Source: Actinomadura physcomitrii
GTDB taxonomy: Bacteria > Actinomycetota > Actinomycetes > Streptosporangiales > Streptosporangiaceae
Assembly (NCBI RefSeq): GCF_008923205.2
Contig: NZ_WBMS02000045.1
Coordinates: 1 to 62,791, forward strand
Reading direction: 5' to 3'
Length of the DNA: 62,791 nt
The stretch's first letter is position 1. Each line of letters begins with the position of its first letter. The position numbers and the translations under genes were made by a program. The notes under the pieces were generated by a model. The model did no database searches and was not told the origin of the DNA. It saw only the letters and a list, made by a program, of their open reading frames with translations. This document shows, piece after piece, positions 49,854-58,763 of this stretch.

Positions 49854-50710
49854 AATTGCTGCTGGACGAGATCGCCAGGGCGACCGCGCGGCTCGCGGAC
49901 GCGGGGGCCGCCTCGCCGCGCGCCGACGCCGAGGAGCTGGCCGCGGCCGTGCACGGGGTGAAGCGCTCGGAGCTGCACGGCGTGCCCGACAGCGCGTTCG
50001 ACGCCCGGTTCTGGGAGTTCGTGGCGCGCCGCGAGGCCGGGGAGCCGCTCCAGCACATCACCGGCCGCGCGTTCTTCCGGTACCTGGAGCTGAAGGTCGG
50101 TCCGGGCGTGTTCGTCCCGCGCCCGGAGACCGAGGTGATGGTCGGCTGGGCGCTGGAGACGCTCCGCGACATGGACGTCCGCGACCCCCTCGTCGTCGAC
50201 CTCGGGACGGGGTCCGCCGCCATCGCCCTGTCGATCGCGCTGGAGGCGCCCCGCGCGCGCGTGCACGCGGTGGAGAAGGACCCCAAGGCGTTCGTGCACG
50301 CGACCCGCAACATCGAGGAGCTCGACGAGCGCGGCCGCGTCCGCCTGCACCTCGACGACTTCGCCACCGCGCTCCCCGAGCTGGACGGCACCGTCGACCT
50401 CGTAGTGAGCAACCCTCCGTACATCCCGATGAGCGAGTGGGAGTACGTGCCCCGCGACGTCCGCGACCACGACCCGGCGGACGCGCTGTGGGGCGGCGGC
50501 GACGACGGCCTCGACGCGATCCGCGTCGTCGAGCGGACCGCCCGCCGCCTGCTGCGCCCCGGCGGCTACGTCGCCGTCGAGCACAGCGACCTGCAGGGCA
50601 ACGGCGTGTACTGGATCTTCGCGGAGGAGAACGGCTGGCGGGACGTCCGCAACCGCCGCGACCTCACCAACCGGGACCGGTTCGTCACCGCCCGCCTCGC
50701 CACCGACTAG
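49850..50710 (+). CDS. prmC: Release-factor glutamine methyltransferase
   Basis: This 286-aa enzyme N5-methylates the Gln of the GGQ motif in release factors. The N-terminal helical domain (residues 1-80) is followed by the SAM motif VVDLGTGSAAIALS near 119-132 and the catalytic NPPY (188-191). ATG at 49850, with GAGAGG upstream, gives MKLLLDEIA; it is coupled by ATGA to the third mini-ORF. The gene order prfA-prmC is conserved. Confidence 0.95.
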   Translation: MKLLLDEIARATARLADAGAASPRADAEELAAAVHGVKRSELHGVPDSAFDARFWEFVARREAGEPLQHITGRAFFRYLELKVGPGVFVPRPETEVMVGWALETLRDMDVRDPLVVDLGTGSAAIALSIALEAPRARVHAVEKDPKAFVHATRNIEELDERGRVRLHLDDFATALPELDGTVDLVVSNPPYIPMSEWEYVPRDVRDHDPADALWGGGDDGLDAIRVVERTARRLLRPGGYVAVEHSDLQGNGVYWIFAEENGWRDVRNRRDLTNRDRFVTARLATD

Positions 50711-50780
50711 CCGGTACGCGGCGCGGCTATCCTGGTGCCTGCCAGAGGACGAGCGCCGCGAGATGGGAAGACGGGCGACC

Positions 50781-51650
50781 GTGAGCCGACGTTATGACTG
50801 CTCCGAGCCGATGGAGCGCACCCGGGGAATCGCCGAGGCGGTCTCCGCCGTCCGGCGCAGCGAGCTCGTCGTCCTGCCGACGGACACGGTGTACGGGGTC
50901 GGCGCCGACGCGTTCACGCCCGCCGCCGTGCAGGCGCTGCTGGACGCCAAGGGCCGCGGCCGCGACGTGCCGCCGCCCGTGCTGGTCGGGTCCGTCCGGG
51001 CCGCGACCGCGCTGGTCGAGGACCTCGGCACCTACGGGCAGGACCTCATCGACGAGTTCTGGCCCGGCGCGCTGACGCTGGTGTTCCGCGCGAACCAGAA
51101 CCTCATGTGGGACCTCGGCGAGACCAAGGGCACCGTCGCCGTCCGGATGCCGATGCACGAGCTGGCGGTGGAGGTGCTCAAGGAGACCGGGCCGCTCGCC
51201 GTGAGCAGCGCCAACGCGTCCGGCGAGCCCGCCGCGCGCTCCGCCGAGGAGGCGGAGAAGATGCTCGGCGACTCGGTCGCGGTGTACCTGGACGGCGGCC
51301 GTTCGGGGCACGCGGACCCGTCCACGATCGTGGACCTGACGGGGTCGGTGCCGCGGCTGCTGCGGGCCGGCGCCATCCCCGAGGACAAGATCCGGTCCGT
51401 GGTCGGCGTGCTGCTCACCGAGGAGGACGAGGCGCCCGAACCCGCGGAGCTCACAGCGGCCCCCTCCGCCGCCGTGGAAGCCAAGCCCTCCCTCACCAAG
51501 CAGCCCGCGGCCGAAGCCCCCCAGCCGCAAGCTGAGCCCGCCCCCGCCCCCACTGAGCCCGCCCCGTCCGCGGCGCTTCCCGCCGAACCCGCGGACAAGC
51601 CGGAGCCCGCCGACGCCCCGGAACCCCCCGCGAAGCCCAAGGAAGACTGA
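50781..51650 (+). CDS. ywlC: L-threonylcarbamoyladenylate synthase (YrdC/Sua5/YwlC family)
   Basis: This 289-aa protein has a YrdC domain that makes threonylcarbamoyl-AMP for the t6A37 tRNA modification: KR-type binding region with LPTDTVYGVGADAF (residues 35-48), and the SSANASGEPAA segment. The GTG at 50781 (VSRRYDCS) is the common family start; ATG at 50763 is in frame. Residues after about 215 are a low-complexity Ala/Pro/Glu tail of some 75 residues in place of the Sua5 domain, probably disordered. Confidence 0.9.
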   Translation: MSRRYDCSEPMERTRGIAEAVSAVRRSELVVLPTDTVYGVGADAFTPAAVQALLDAKGRGRDVPPPVLVGSVRAATALVEDLGTYGQDLIDEFWPGALTLVFRANQNLMWDLGETKGTVAVRMPMHELAVEVLKETGPLAVSSANASGEPAARSAEEAEKMLGDSVAVYLDGGRSGHADPSTIVDLTGSVPRLLRAGAIPEDKIRSVVGVLLTEEDEAPEPAELTAAPSAAVEAKPSLTKQPAAEAPQPQAEPAPAPTEPAPSAALPAEPADKPEPADAPEPPAKPKED

Positions 51651-51666
51651 CCGCGGACAAACGAAA

Positions 51667-51693
51667 CGGCCGGGCAGAAGAACTGCCCGGCCG
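51667..51693. terminator. Terminator hairpin after ywlC
   Basis: CGGCCGGGCAG and CTGCCCGGCCG form a perfect 11-bp stem with an AAGAA loop, 17 bp after the ywlC stop. Confidence 0.8.
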
Positions 51694-51840
51694 CTTCATG
51701 TCCAGCCACCGCCGACCGTCACGGATACGTCCGTAAGCTCAGCCGGCGCCGACCTCAGCGTTGCGATCGCGTGCGAAGCCAAGTTCGAGCCTGCGAGAAC
51801 TTGATCGCGCAGCGAGCCCCCAGGGCGAGTCGGAGCGATG

Positions 51841-51973
51841 CAGCGATCGCCGCATTGCCCGTTGAAGGAAGGCCCCCAGGGCCTGACGCCGAGGGCGATG
51901 CAGTCAACACAGCGATCGCCGCATTGCCCGTTGAAGGGAGGGCGCCCTAGCGCCCGACCGCCGAGGGCGATGC
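51841..51973. repeat. Two copies of a roughly 62-bp repeat with internal hairpins
   Basis: CAGCGATCGCCGCATTGCCC starts a unit at 51841 and again at 51910; each ends in GAGGGCGATGCA. The middles differ but each can fold (GGCCCCCAGGGCC and GGGCGCCCTAGCGCCC). The leftward frame reads CIALG...FNGQCGDRC twice, which is repeat translation and not a gene. The stretch 51694-51840 holds nothing else recognisable. Confidence 0.7.
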
Positions 51974-51976
51974 AAA

Positions 51977-52408
51977 CTAAAACAGCTTCTTGCCCTTGCC
52001 GTACAGGTACTTGCCGGTCTTCTTGTTGCGGCCGCACTCCTGGACCCAGAGGTGCCAGCTGTAGGAGGAGCTGGTCTTGATCTTGACGGTGGCCTTGCCG
52101 TCGTAGTTGTACTGGGTGCCGCCGGAGGTGTAGCCGACGATCTTGAAGCGGGACCAGTACTTCTTGCTGCCCTCGGTGAACAGGAACCGGACGCAGGCGG
52201 TCCAGCCGTTCTTCTTGCCGTCCCGGAGGTATCCGGTGACGTAGGTGCTGCCGCCCTTGCGGGTGTAGGTGCCCCACGCGCTGACGTTGCCGTACGAGTT
52301 GTAGGGCGCCCAGCTGTGGGTGGTGGAGGCCTCGGCGGGGGCGCCGACGAGGGCGGTGCCGGTCAGCAGGGTGCCGGCGGTCAGGGCTACGGCTGCGAAT
52401 CGCCGCAT
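51977..52408 (-). CDS. Small secreted protein of unknown function
   Basis: This 143-aa protein has a clear signal peptide (MRRFAAVALTAGTLL, cleavage after APAEA near residue 27) and a mature part rich in Tyr, Gly, Lys and Thr with two cysteines (TACVRF and QECGRN), probably one disulfide. The beta-rich pattern (YNSYGNVSAWGTYTRKGGSTYVTGYL) suggests a small beta-sandwich. ATG at 52408 has a GGAGGG site; an upstream in-frame ATG would only add residues. Not a recognised family. Confidence 0.75.
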   Translation of the reverse strand: MRRFAAVALTAGTLLTGTALVGAPAEASTTHSWAPYNSYGNVSAWGTYTRKGGSTYVTGYLRDGKKNGWTACVRFLFTEGSKKYWSRFKIVGYTSGGTQYNYDGKATVKIKTSSSYSWHLWVQECGRNKKTGKYLYGKGKKLF

Positions 52409-52435
52409 TGGTCCCTCCATGCTCATGAATCACGG

Positions 52436-52451
52436 GTTAGCGGCGGCTAAC
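52436..52451. promoter_or_regulatory. Dyad in the divergent promoter region
   Basis: GTTAGC-GGCG-GCTAAC is a perfect 6+4+6 inverted repeat just upstream of the secreted-protein gene, in the 247-bp gap before the DUF2207-like gene. The gap also holds an AT-rich run (AACTTTACGTTTTTCTTA). Confidence 0.35.
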
Positions 52452-52655
52452 GTAGCAGCGACATCAAGATCAACTTTACGTTTTTCTTACCCGGCGGCCG
52501 GGGGCGGCCGAAAGATCGATAAGTCCGAACCGGAGCGCCTTCCGCCGCGTCCAACGGTCCGGACGCGCTACGCGCCGGGGCCGGAACTGCGCGGCGGGTC
52601 GCGGAGCGGCGGGTTCTGCCGACATGGGGCGGGCGGCGGTGAGAGCATTCGGGGA

Positions 52656-53642
52656 ATGCGCGGCCGTGTTCGGGGGCCCGTGATCGCCGCGGGCGTGGTC
52701 CTGGTGACCGTGGTCTTCCTGCTGCCCGCCGCGGCGGCCGCGCCCGGGCCCCGCGAGAGCATCCCGACCTACGACGTGGTCCTCACGCTGGGCCGGGACG
52801 GGGTCGTGCACGTCCGCGAGACGATCACCTACGACTTCGACCGGGGCGGCGAGCACGGGATCGTGCGGCGGGTGCCGTTCCGCCGCGCGAACCGGCTGTA
52901 CGACGTGCGGGACGTGAGCGCGGGCTCGTCGACGGGCGCCCCGGCCCGCGCCCGGACGATGCGGCTCCTCAACGACCTGCAGATCACCGTCGGGGACCGG
53001 CACCGCGAGGTCCGGGGCCGCCAGGCCTACGTGATCGAGTACGCGGTGGGCTGGGCGTTCACCCCGTACGCCGACCATGACGAGCTGGTCTGGGACGCGA
53101 TCGGGACGAGCTGGGACGTGCCGATCGGGGACGCGGTCGTCCGGGTGGAGGCGCCGGTCCCGCTGCGGCACGCGACGTGCCGGGCGGGCGCGCCGGGGGC
53201 GACGACGCGCTGCCTCGGTAAGCACGACGGGCGCTACGCGATGGACTTCACGCAGAGCGCGCTCGCCCCGCACGAGGGGATGACGGTCCGGGTGCGGCTG
53301 CCGAAGCACGCGGTCGCGGTGGCGCCGCCGCACTACGCCAGGCCGCGCTGGGCGGGGACGTGGGCCGGCTCGGCGGTGCTCGCGCTGGCCCTGGCCGTGC
53401 TGGTGCCGGCGGCGCGGGGGCCGGTGCCGCACCGCCGGGCGGGCGCGGCACTGGCGGTGGTGGGCGCGCTGCTGATCCTTTCGGACGCCGCCGACGACGT
53501 GCTGGACCGCGGGCCGTGGGCGTTCTCGCTGGGGGACCGGTCGCTGGCCGGCCTCGCGCTGGTGATCGCCGGGGCGGCCGCGGCGTGCTCCGGGATGTCC
53601 GAGACGGCGCGATATGCCGCGGATGGGGTCAGGTGGGACTAG
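52656..53642 (+). CDS. DUF2207-like membrane protein
   Basis: This 328-aa protein has a signal peptide (VIAAGVVLVTVVFLLPAAAAA), an extracellular domain of about 200 residues with DUF2207 features (YDVVLTLGRDGVVHVRETITYDFD, HGIVRRVPFR), then three C-terminal transmembrane helices. Typical relatives are 500-600 aa with a longer cytoplasmic part, so this is a short version. ATG at 52656 was chosen because it yields the signal peptide. Function unknown. Confidence 0.75.
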   Translation: MRGRVRGPVIAAGVVLVTVVFLLPAAAAAPGPRESIPTYDVVLTLGRDGVVHVRETITYDFDRGGEHGIVRRVPFRRANRLYDVRDVSAGSSTGAPARARTMRLLNDLQITVGDRHREVRGRQAYVIEYAVGWAFTPYADHDELVWDAIGTSWDVPIGDAVVRVEAPVPLRHATCRAGAPGATTRCLGKHDGRYAMDFTQSALAPHEGMTVRVRLPKHAVAVAPPHYARPRWAGTWAGSAVLALALAVLVPAARGPVPHRRAGAALAVVGALLILSDAADDVLDRGPWAFSLGDRSLAGLALVIAGAAAACSGMSETARYAADGVRWD

Positions 53643-53833
53643 AGTTGGTCGGTCGTGACGGCGAACCGATCAGGATCGACGGTCGTCTTACCCGGTCGGG
53701 AACCCCGTCCGGGTGACGGTGCGTTCATCCGGGGCACGTCGCAGTGGTGTCGGCAGAGTGGTGATCGCTGAGGGTTCCGCCGCGGGACGGCGGTGATCGG
53801 CGAAGTGATCGGCGAGGGGAGGCGCGGAGGAAG

Positions 53834-55000
53834 TTGCGGGAGTACCTGCTCACCATCCTGGTCGCCGCGCTGGTCGCCTACCTGCTGACCCCGGCGGTCC
53901 GGCGGTTCGCCGTGTGGTTCGGCGCGCAGGCCGTCCCCCGCGACCGGGACGTGCACGTGATCCCGACGCCCCGGCTGGGCGGGCTGGCGATGTTCGGCGG
54001 GATGGTGGCGGCGCTGGTGGTGGCGTCCGGGCTGCCGGAGATGCGCAAGGTGCTCGCCAACGGGGACCTCAGCGTGGGCAAGGCGCTGCTGATGTCGGGC
54101 GGGCTGATCGTGCTGGTCGGCATCGCCGACGACCGGTGGGAGGTCGACCCGCTCACCAAGTTCGCCGGGCAGGTCGCCGCCGCCGGGATCTTCATCATGC
54201 AGGGCATCCAGATCTACTCGATCCCGCTGCCGAACGGTGAGTCGCTGTCGTTGCCGCCCGCCTACGGGGTGCCGCTGACGGTGTTCGTGGTGGTCGCGAC
54301 GATCAACGCGGTGAACTTCATCGACGGCCTGGACGGGCTCGCGGCGGGGGTCGTCGGGATCGCCGCGCTCGGCCTGTTCGGCTACGCCTACCTGCTCACC
54401 AAGATCAACGGGATGACCACGCTGAGCGGGGCGACGCTCACCGCGGCGGTGCTGTTCGGGATGTGCCTGGGCTTCCTGCCGCACAACTTCAGCCCGGCGA
54501 AGATCTTCATGGGCGACACCGGCTCGATGCTGATCGGGCTGCTGCTGAGCGCGTCGACGATCCTGCTGACCGGGCAGTTCGACCCGGCGGTGCTGGCGAA
54601 CGGGCTGTTCCCGCTGTACGTGCCGCTGCTGCTGGTGCCGGCGGTCGCGGCGGTCCCGTTCATGGACATGCTGCTGGCGGTGTGGCGCCGGACCAACCAG
54701 GGCAAGTCGCCGTTCTCGCCGGACAAGCAGCACCTGCACCACCGGCTGCTGCAGCTCGGCCACTCCACCCGCCGGGCCGTGCTGATCATGTACTTCTGGG
54801 TCGGGCTGCTGGCGTCCGGGCTGGTCGGGCTGGCGCTGTTCAACGCCGCCTGGCTCACCATCGGGGTGACGCTGGCGGTGGCGATCCTCGGGGTCGTGCT
54901 GATGCTGCGGCTCGGCCGGCCGCGCGGGAAGCGGCGCGGCGCCGCGGCGGAACCGGGCGACGCCGGGCAGCCCGCCGCCAGCCCGCAGCTCCCGGTCTGA
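53834..55000 (+). CDS. wecA: Undecaprenyl-phosphate GlcNAc-1-phosphate transferase (WecA/TagO family)
   Basis: This 388-aa polytopic enzyme with about 11 transmembrane helices links GlcNAc-1-phosphate to the lipid carrier, the first step of cell-wall arabinogalactan or teichoic-type polymer synthesis. Catalytic motifs are seen: DD at residues 99-100 (ADDRWEVD), NFIDGLDG at 161-168 and HLHHR near 300. The start is TTG at 53834 three bases after GGAGG. Its place just before the atp operon is conserved in actinobacteria. Confidence 0.93.
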   Translation: MREYLLTILVAALVAYLLTPAVRRFAVWFGAQAVPRDRDVHVIPTPRLGGLAMFGGMVAALVVASGLPEMRKVLANGDLSVGKALLMSGGLIVLVGIADDRWEVDPLTKFAGQVAAAGIFIMQGIQIYSIPLPNGESLSLPPAYGVPLTVFVVVATINAVNFIDGLDGLAAGVVGIAALGLFGYAYLLTKINGMTTLSGATLTAAVLFGMCLGFLPHNFSPAKIFMGDTGSMLIGLLLSASTILLTGQFDPAVLANGLFPLYVPLLLVPAVAAVPFMDMLLAVWRRTNQGKSPFSPDKQHLHHRLLQLGHSTRRAVLIMYFWVGLLASGLVGLALFNAAWLTIGVTLAVAILGVVLMLRLGRPRGKRRGAAAEPGDAGQPAASPQLPV

Positions 55001-55390
55001 CCTGCGCTTTGTCGACCGGCCCTGCGCTTTTCGAGCGGCGTCGCACGGCCGGCCGGGCGCGGTGACGAGGGCCACCCGGCCGTCCGGACGGTGTACTACA
55101 CGGCGTCGAATACCATTCGAGTCATAAGGTGCGGAGCGGGCGGGGACGCACGGTCCCCCGCCGGTGTTCACGCCTCGTGTCCGCCGCGGTCCCCGGCCCG
55201 CGGCGCGTCCCGGCCGTTCCCTCGATGGACCGTCGTGACCTGGGTTAAGGTCCGTGATGCGAGCGTGGTCTCGCGCCCGGGACCTGACCGGGCGGGGCGT
55301 TACCTCTAGGGTAATTGTGGACATTCCGGACGCTTGTGATACCTTTCACGAACAAGAGACGACCACTGAACGTGACCAGCCGGAGCCCTC
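55001..55390. promoter_or_regulatory. Region upstream of the ATP synthase operon
   Basis: This gap of 390 bp holds two CCTGCGCTTT repeats (from 55003 and 55022), a perfect dyad TCGAAT-ACC-ATTCGA at 55106-55120, and a weak promoter, TTGTGG (55315-55320), 17-bp spacer, GATACC, ahead of atpI. There is no gene in it. Confidence 0.4.
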
Positions 55391-55807
55391 ATGCAACCTT
55401 CCGACGCCCGGAACCTGCGCGGCGCCGCGATCCCGACCGGTGCGGTCGGGGTGGGCGCCGTCCTCATCGGCCTGCTGACGGCGGGCGGCAAGGGCGCGCT
55501 GGCGGCGGCGCTGGCCACCGTCGTGGTGCTCGTCTTCTTCTCCATCAGCGCGATCGCGGTCTCCTGGGCCGGGAGGATCTCCGCCCAGACGATGATGCTG
55601 GCCGCGCTGGCCAGCTACATGGTGAAGATCCTCGCCGTGATGGTCCTGGTCACCGTGATGGACGGGGTGTCGATCTGGAACACCACGGTGTTCGGCTGGG
55701 CGGTGATCGCCCTCGCCCTGTGCTGGATCGCCGCCGAGTTCCGCGTCGTCCTGCAGCGGAGGCCCTACGTTGACGAGCCCGAAAGCGCCCTGGACCGGAG
55801 TCCGTGA
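55391..55807 (+). CDS. atpI: ATP synthase protein I-like membrane protein
   Basis: This 138-aa protein has four transmembrane segments (GAVLIGLLTAGG, ALATVVVLVFFSISAIAVSW, LAALASYMVKILAVMVLVTV, FGWAVIALALCWIAAEF), the AtpI pattern. It helps assembly of the c-ring or ion supply in other bacteria. It is the first gene of the atp operon. The ATG at 55391 is the first in-frame start after the promoter region. Confidence 0.85.
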   Translation: MQPSDARNLRGAAIPTGAVGVGAVLIGLLTAGGKGALAAALATVVVLVFFSISAIAVSWAGRISAQTMMLAALASYMVKILAVMVLVTVMDGVSIWNTTVFGWAVIALALCWIAAEFRVVLQRRPYVDEPESALDRSP

Positions 55808-55845
55808 TGTCCACCCGGCGCACGGTCCTGGCGGACTACTCCAAT

Positions 55846-55875
55846 ATGACCACTGCAGGCATGGCCTGCTATCGT
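55846..55875 (+). promoter_or_regulatory. Possible internal promoter with dyad before the AtpZ-like gene
   Basis: GCAGGC-ATG-GCCTGC (55855-55869) is a perfect dyad between an ATGACC -35 (55846-55851) and a TATCGT -10 (55870-55875), 18 bp apart. It would start transcripts just before the gene at 55886. Confidence 0.35.
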
Positions 55876-55885
55876 CCGGAGCGCG

Positions 55886-56110
55886 ATGAGCGAGCAGAAG
55901 CGCCGGCCGGAGGAGGGCCAGCGGGAATTCGCCGACGTCGCCTGGTCCGTGCCGAGCTACCTCCTGTCCGGAATGATCATCTGGGGCGGGATCGGGTGGC
56001 TGCTGTCCTGGTGGACCGGGTGGCCGTGGCTGATCCCGATCGGGCTGATCATCGGTGTCGCGCTCGCCGTCTACCTGGTCTACCTGCAGTACGGTCGCCA
56101 CTCCTCCTGA
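55886..56110 (+). CDS. AtpZ/AtpI-like small membrane protein
   Basis: This 74-aa protein with two transmembrane helices (SYLLSGMIIWGGIGWLLSWW and WLIPIGLIIGVALAVYLVYL) fits the AtpZ group that accompanies F1Fo genes and may aid Mg2+ or ring assembly. A CGGAG site precedes the ATG. It lies between atpI and atpB. Confidence 0.8.
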   Translation: MSEQKRRPEEGQREFADVAWSVPSYLLSGMIIWGGIGWLLSWWTGWPWLIPIGLIIGVALAVYLVYLQYGRHSS

Positions 56111-56171
56111 GCGGCCCCGCCGCCGAGGAAGCCTACGTGAAACATCACCACATTGACGAAGGGAACGCCGC

Positions 56172-56966
56172 GTGAACGCGCTGACGGTCCTCGCCTCCTC
56201 CGGGGGAGATGAGTTCCAGGCCCCCGGGCCTGAGATCTTCGACTTCCCGCCGCTGTTCTCCGGTGGCCCGGCCTGGCTGACCAAGCCGGTGCTGTTCGCG
56301 GTCGTCGGCGCCCTGCTGATCTGCGGGTTCTTCTGGACCGCGTTCGCCAAGCCGAAGCTCGTGCCGCGCGGCGCGCAGAACCTCGGCGAGGTCGGCTACA
56401 TGTTCGTCCGGGACCAGATCGCCCGGCCGTTCCTCGGCAAGAACGCCGAGCGGTGGATGCCGCTGCTGATGTCGCTGTTCTTCCTCATCTGGTTCTGGAA
56501 CATCTTCTCGGTCATCCCGATCATCCAGTTCCCGATCGCGTCGCACATCGCGTTCCCGATCGTCCTGGCGATCTTCGTGTACTGCCTGAAGGTGTACCTG
56601 GGCCTGCGGCACCAGGGCGCGAAGTACTTCACGGACATGCTGCCCAAGGGCCTGCCCTGGCCGGTCTACATCCTGCTCGTGCCGATCGAGTACCTGTCGA
56701 CCTTCATCATCGCCCCCTTCACCCACGCGGTGCGGCTCTTCGCGAACATGTTCGCCGGCCACATGATCCTGGCGTTCTTCAGCCTCGTCGGGTTCTGGTT
56801 CATCTTCGAGAAGCCCACGGTCGCCGGGTTCGGCGTCGGCGTCGTCGGCGTGATCGTCACGATCCTGATGACCGCCCTCGAGCTGCTGATCCAGTTCCTG
56901 CAGGCCTTCCTGTTCGCGCTGCTGGCCGCCATGTACATCCAGAGCGGCCTCGAAGCCGAGCACTAG
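56172..56966 (+). CDS. atpB: F1Fo ATP synthase subunit a
   Basis: This 264-aa membrane stator carries the proton half-channels. The essential arginine lies in PFTHAVRLFANMFAGHM. It has five or six transmembrane helices, with the conserved C-terminal FLQAFLFALLAAMYI. The GTG at 56172 was chosen from the context; it opens with a short acidic periplasmic region. Confidence 0.95.
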   Translation: MNALTVLASSGGDEFQAPGPEIFDFPPLFSGGPAWLTKPVLFAVVGALLICGFFWTAFAKPKLVPRGAQNLGEVGYMFVRDQIARPFLGKNAERWMPLLMSLFFLIWFWNIFSVIPIIQFPIASHIAFPIVLAIFVYCLKVYLGLRHQGAKYFTDMLPKGLPWPVYILLVPIEYLSTFIIAPFTHAVRLFANMFAGHMILAFFSLVGFWFIFEKPTVAGFGVGVVGVIVTILMTALELLIQFLQAFLFALLAAMYIQSGLEAEH

Positions 56967-57073
56967 CCCTCCGGGTCGGACGGTGCCCCCCGGCACGCGG
57001 CCCGAAACCGACAACCTCGTCTCCAGCCCAGACCGGCGGACACTCCGCCGGCCGACAGAAAAGGAATGAACCC

Positions 57074-57307
57074 ATGACGGGAGTCCTCGCCGCCGTCGAC
57101 GGTAACGTCACCGCGATCGGTTACGGCCTCGCGGCCATCGGCCCGGGCATCGGCATCGGCATCATCTTCGGCCAGGGCGTCAACGCGATCGCCCGCCAGC
57201 CGGAGCTGACCGGCGTGATCCGCACCAACATGCTGCTGGGCTTCGTCCTCACCGAGGCGCTCGCCCTGATCGGCCTGGTCGCGCCGTTCATCTTCAAGAG
57301 CGTCTGA
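57074..57307 (+). CDS. atpE: F1Fo ATP synthase subunit c
   Basis: This 77-aa hairpin forms the rotor ring. The glycine-rich first helix reads GPGIGIGIIFG (residues 23-33), the polar loop ARQPE, and the proton-binding Glu is E61 in LLGFVLTEALALIG. The residues around it are those of proton rings rather than sodium rings. An AAGGAA site precedes the ATG. Confidence 0.96.
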   Translation: MTGVLAAVDGNVTAIGYGLAAIGPGIGIGIIFGQGVNAIARQPELTGVIRTNMLLGFVLTEALALIGLVAPFIFKSV

Positions 57308-57339
57308 CCACCCCTGCCACCTGAGGAAGGGCTGCAGAC

Positions 57340-57897
57340 ATGATCACAGCAGCTTCCGTCCTTGCGGCGGAGGAGAACAACCCTCTCGTCCCGCACCCGT
57401 ACGAGCTGGTCGTCGGCATCTTCTCGTTCCTCGTCGTGCTCATCGTGGTCGGGAAGATCCTCACGCCGCGCATCCAGCAGACGCTGGAGGAGCGGACCGA
57501 CGCGATCGAGGGGGGCCTCAAGCGCGCCGAGCAGGCGCAGGAGGAGGCCCGCCAGACCCTCGAGCAGTACAAGGCCCAGCAGAAGGACGCCGCGATCGAG
57601 GCGTCCAGGCTGCGCAAGAAGGCCGAGGAGCAGGGCGCTCAGATCATCGCCGAGATGAAGGAGCAGGCCCAGGCCGAGGCGCGCCGCATCATCGACGCCG
57701 CCAAGGCGCAGATCGAGGCCGAGCGTCAGCAGGCGCTGTCCTCGCTGCGCGCCGAGATCGGCTCGATGTCGGTGGAGCTGGCCTCCCGCGTGGTGGGCGA
57801 GTCCCTTGAGGACAGCGCCCGCCAGAGCCGGGTGGTCGACCGGTTCCTCGAGGAGCTCGAGGAGCGCGCCCGCACGCAGGAGCAGATCACATCATGA
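57340..57897 (+). CDS. atpF: F1Fo ATP synthase subunit b
   Basis: This 185-aa peripheral stalk subunit has one N-terminal transmembrane helix (LVVGIFSFLVVLIVVGKIL, residues 24-42) and a long charged helix (about 50-175) for dimerisation and delta binding. Its last codons overlap the atpH start (ATGA). Confidence 0.95.
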   Translation: MITAASVLAAEENNPLVPHPYELVVGIFSFLVVLIVVGKILTPRIQQTLEERTDAIEGGLKRAEQAQEEARQTLEQYKAQQKDAAIEASRLRKKAEEQGAQIIAEMKEQAQAEARRIIDAAKAQIEAERQQALSSLRAEIGSMSVELASRVVGESLEDSARQSRVVDRFLEELEERARTQEQITS

Positions 57898-58721
57898 CCA
57901 TCACGGGAGCGGTGAGCAGGGCGTCGCTGGCCGAGGCCAAGGACCGGCTGGAGGCCGTCATCTCCTCTGCCGGCGCGGACCTCGACGGGCTCGGCGGCGA
58001 CCTGTTCGCGGTGCTGCACCTGATCGACCGCGAGCACGGCCTGCGGCGGGCGGTCTCCGACCCGGCGCGGGACGGCGCGGACAAGGCGCAGCTCGTCCGG
58101 ATCCTGCTGGAGGGCAAGGTGTCGCCGGCCGCTCTCGGGCTGGTCGCCGACGTGGTCCGGATGCGCTGGTCCACCCCCTCGGAGCTGTCGGACGCGGTGG
58201 AGACCCTCGCGGTCATCGCCGAGTCCGCCCGCGCGGAGGCGGACGGGCGGCTCGACGACCTGGAGGACGAGCTCTTCCGGTTCTCCCGGGTTTTGGAGGG
58301 CGAGGTCGAGCTGCGCGGCGCGCTCGCCGGCCCCGGCCTGCCCGCCGACCGCAAGGCGGGCCTGGTCGAGGCGCTGCTGGACGGCAAGGTCCAGCCGGCC
58401 ACGCTGACGCTGGTCACCGAACTGGTGCTGCGTCCGCGAGGACGTAGCCTGGAGAGCGGGCTGGCCGAGTTCGGCCGGATCGTCGCCCAGCGGCGGGAGC
58501 GGCTGGTCGCGCTGGTCCGCACCCCGGTCGAGCTGGCGGACGCGCAGCGCACCCGGCTCGCCGCGGTGCTCGCCGCCGCCTACGGCCACGAAGTACACCT
58601 GAACATCGAGCTCGACCCCGCGGCGATCGGCGGCCTGTCGATCGAGATCGGGGACGAGATCATCGACGGCACGATCGCCGGACGGCTGGACGACGTCCGC
58701 CGGCGGCTCGGCACCGGCTGA
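57894..58721 (+). CDS. atpH: F1Fo ATP synthase subunit delta
   Basis: This 275-aa subunit caps the F1 head and binds the b stalk. It is about 100 residues longer than the E. coli protein, as is normal in high-GC actinobacteria. The conserved C-terminal strand motif (HLNIELDPAAIGGLSIEIGDEIIDGTIAGRL) is present. It is translationally coupled to atpF. Confidence 0.95.
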   Translation: MTITGAVSRASLAEAKDRLEAVISSAGADLDGLGGDLFAVLHLIDREHGLRRAVSDPARDGADKAQLVRILLEGKVSPAALGLVADVVRMRWSTPSELSDAVETLAVIAESARAEADGRLDDLEDELFRFSRVLEGEVELRGALAGPGLPADRKAGLVEALLDGKVQPATLTLVTELVLRPRGRSLESGLAEFGRIVAQRRERLVALVRTPVELADAQRTRLAAVLAAAYGHEVHLNIELDPAAIGGLSIEIGDEIIDGTIAGRLDDVRRRLGTG

Positions 58722-58763
58722 CACGCCGGCAGAGCTGACCCCAAAGGGAGCAAGAGAGGAATC

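Noticed and set aside
51696..52433. Leftward frame with repeated CIALG...FNGQCGDRC words
   Set aside because: The words are translations of the two DNA repeats at 51841-51973; the real gene is the secreted protein at 51977-52408 in another frame.
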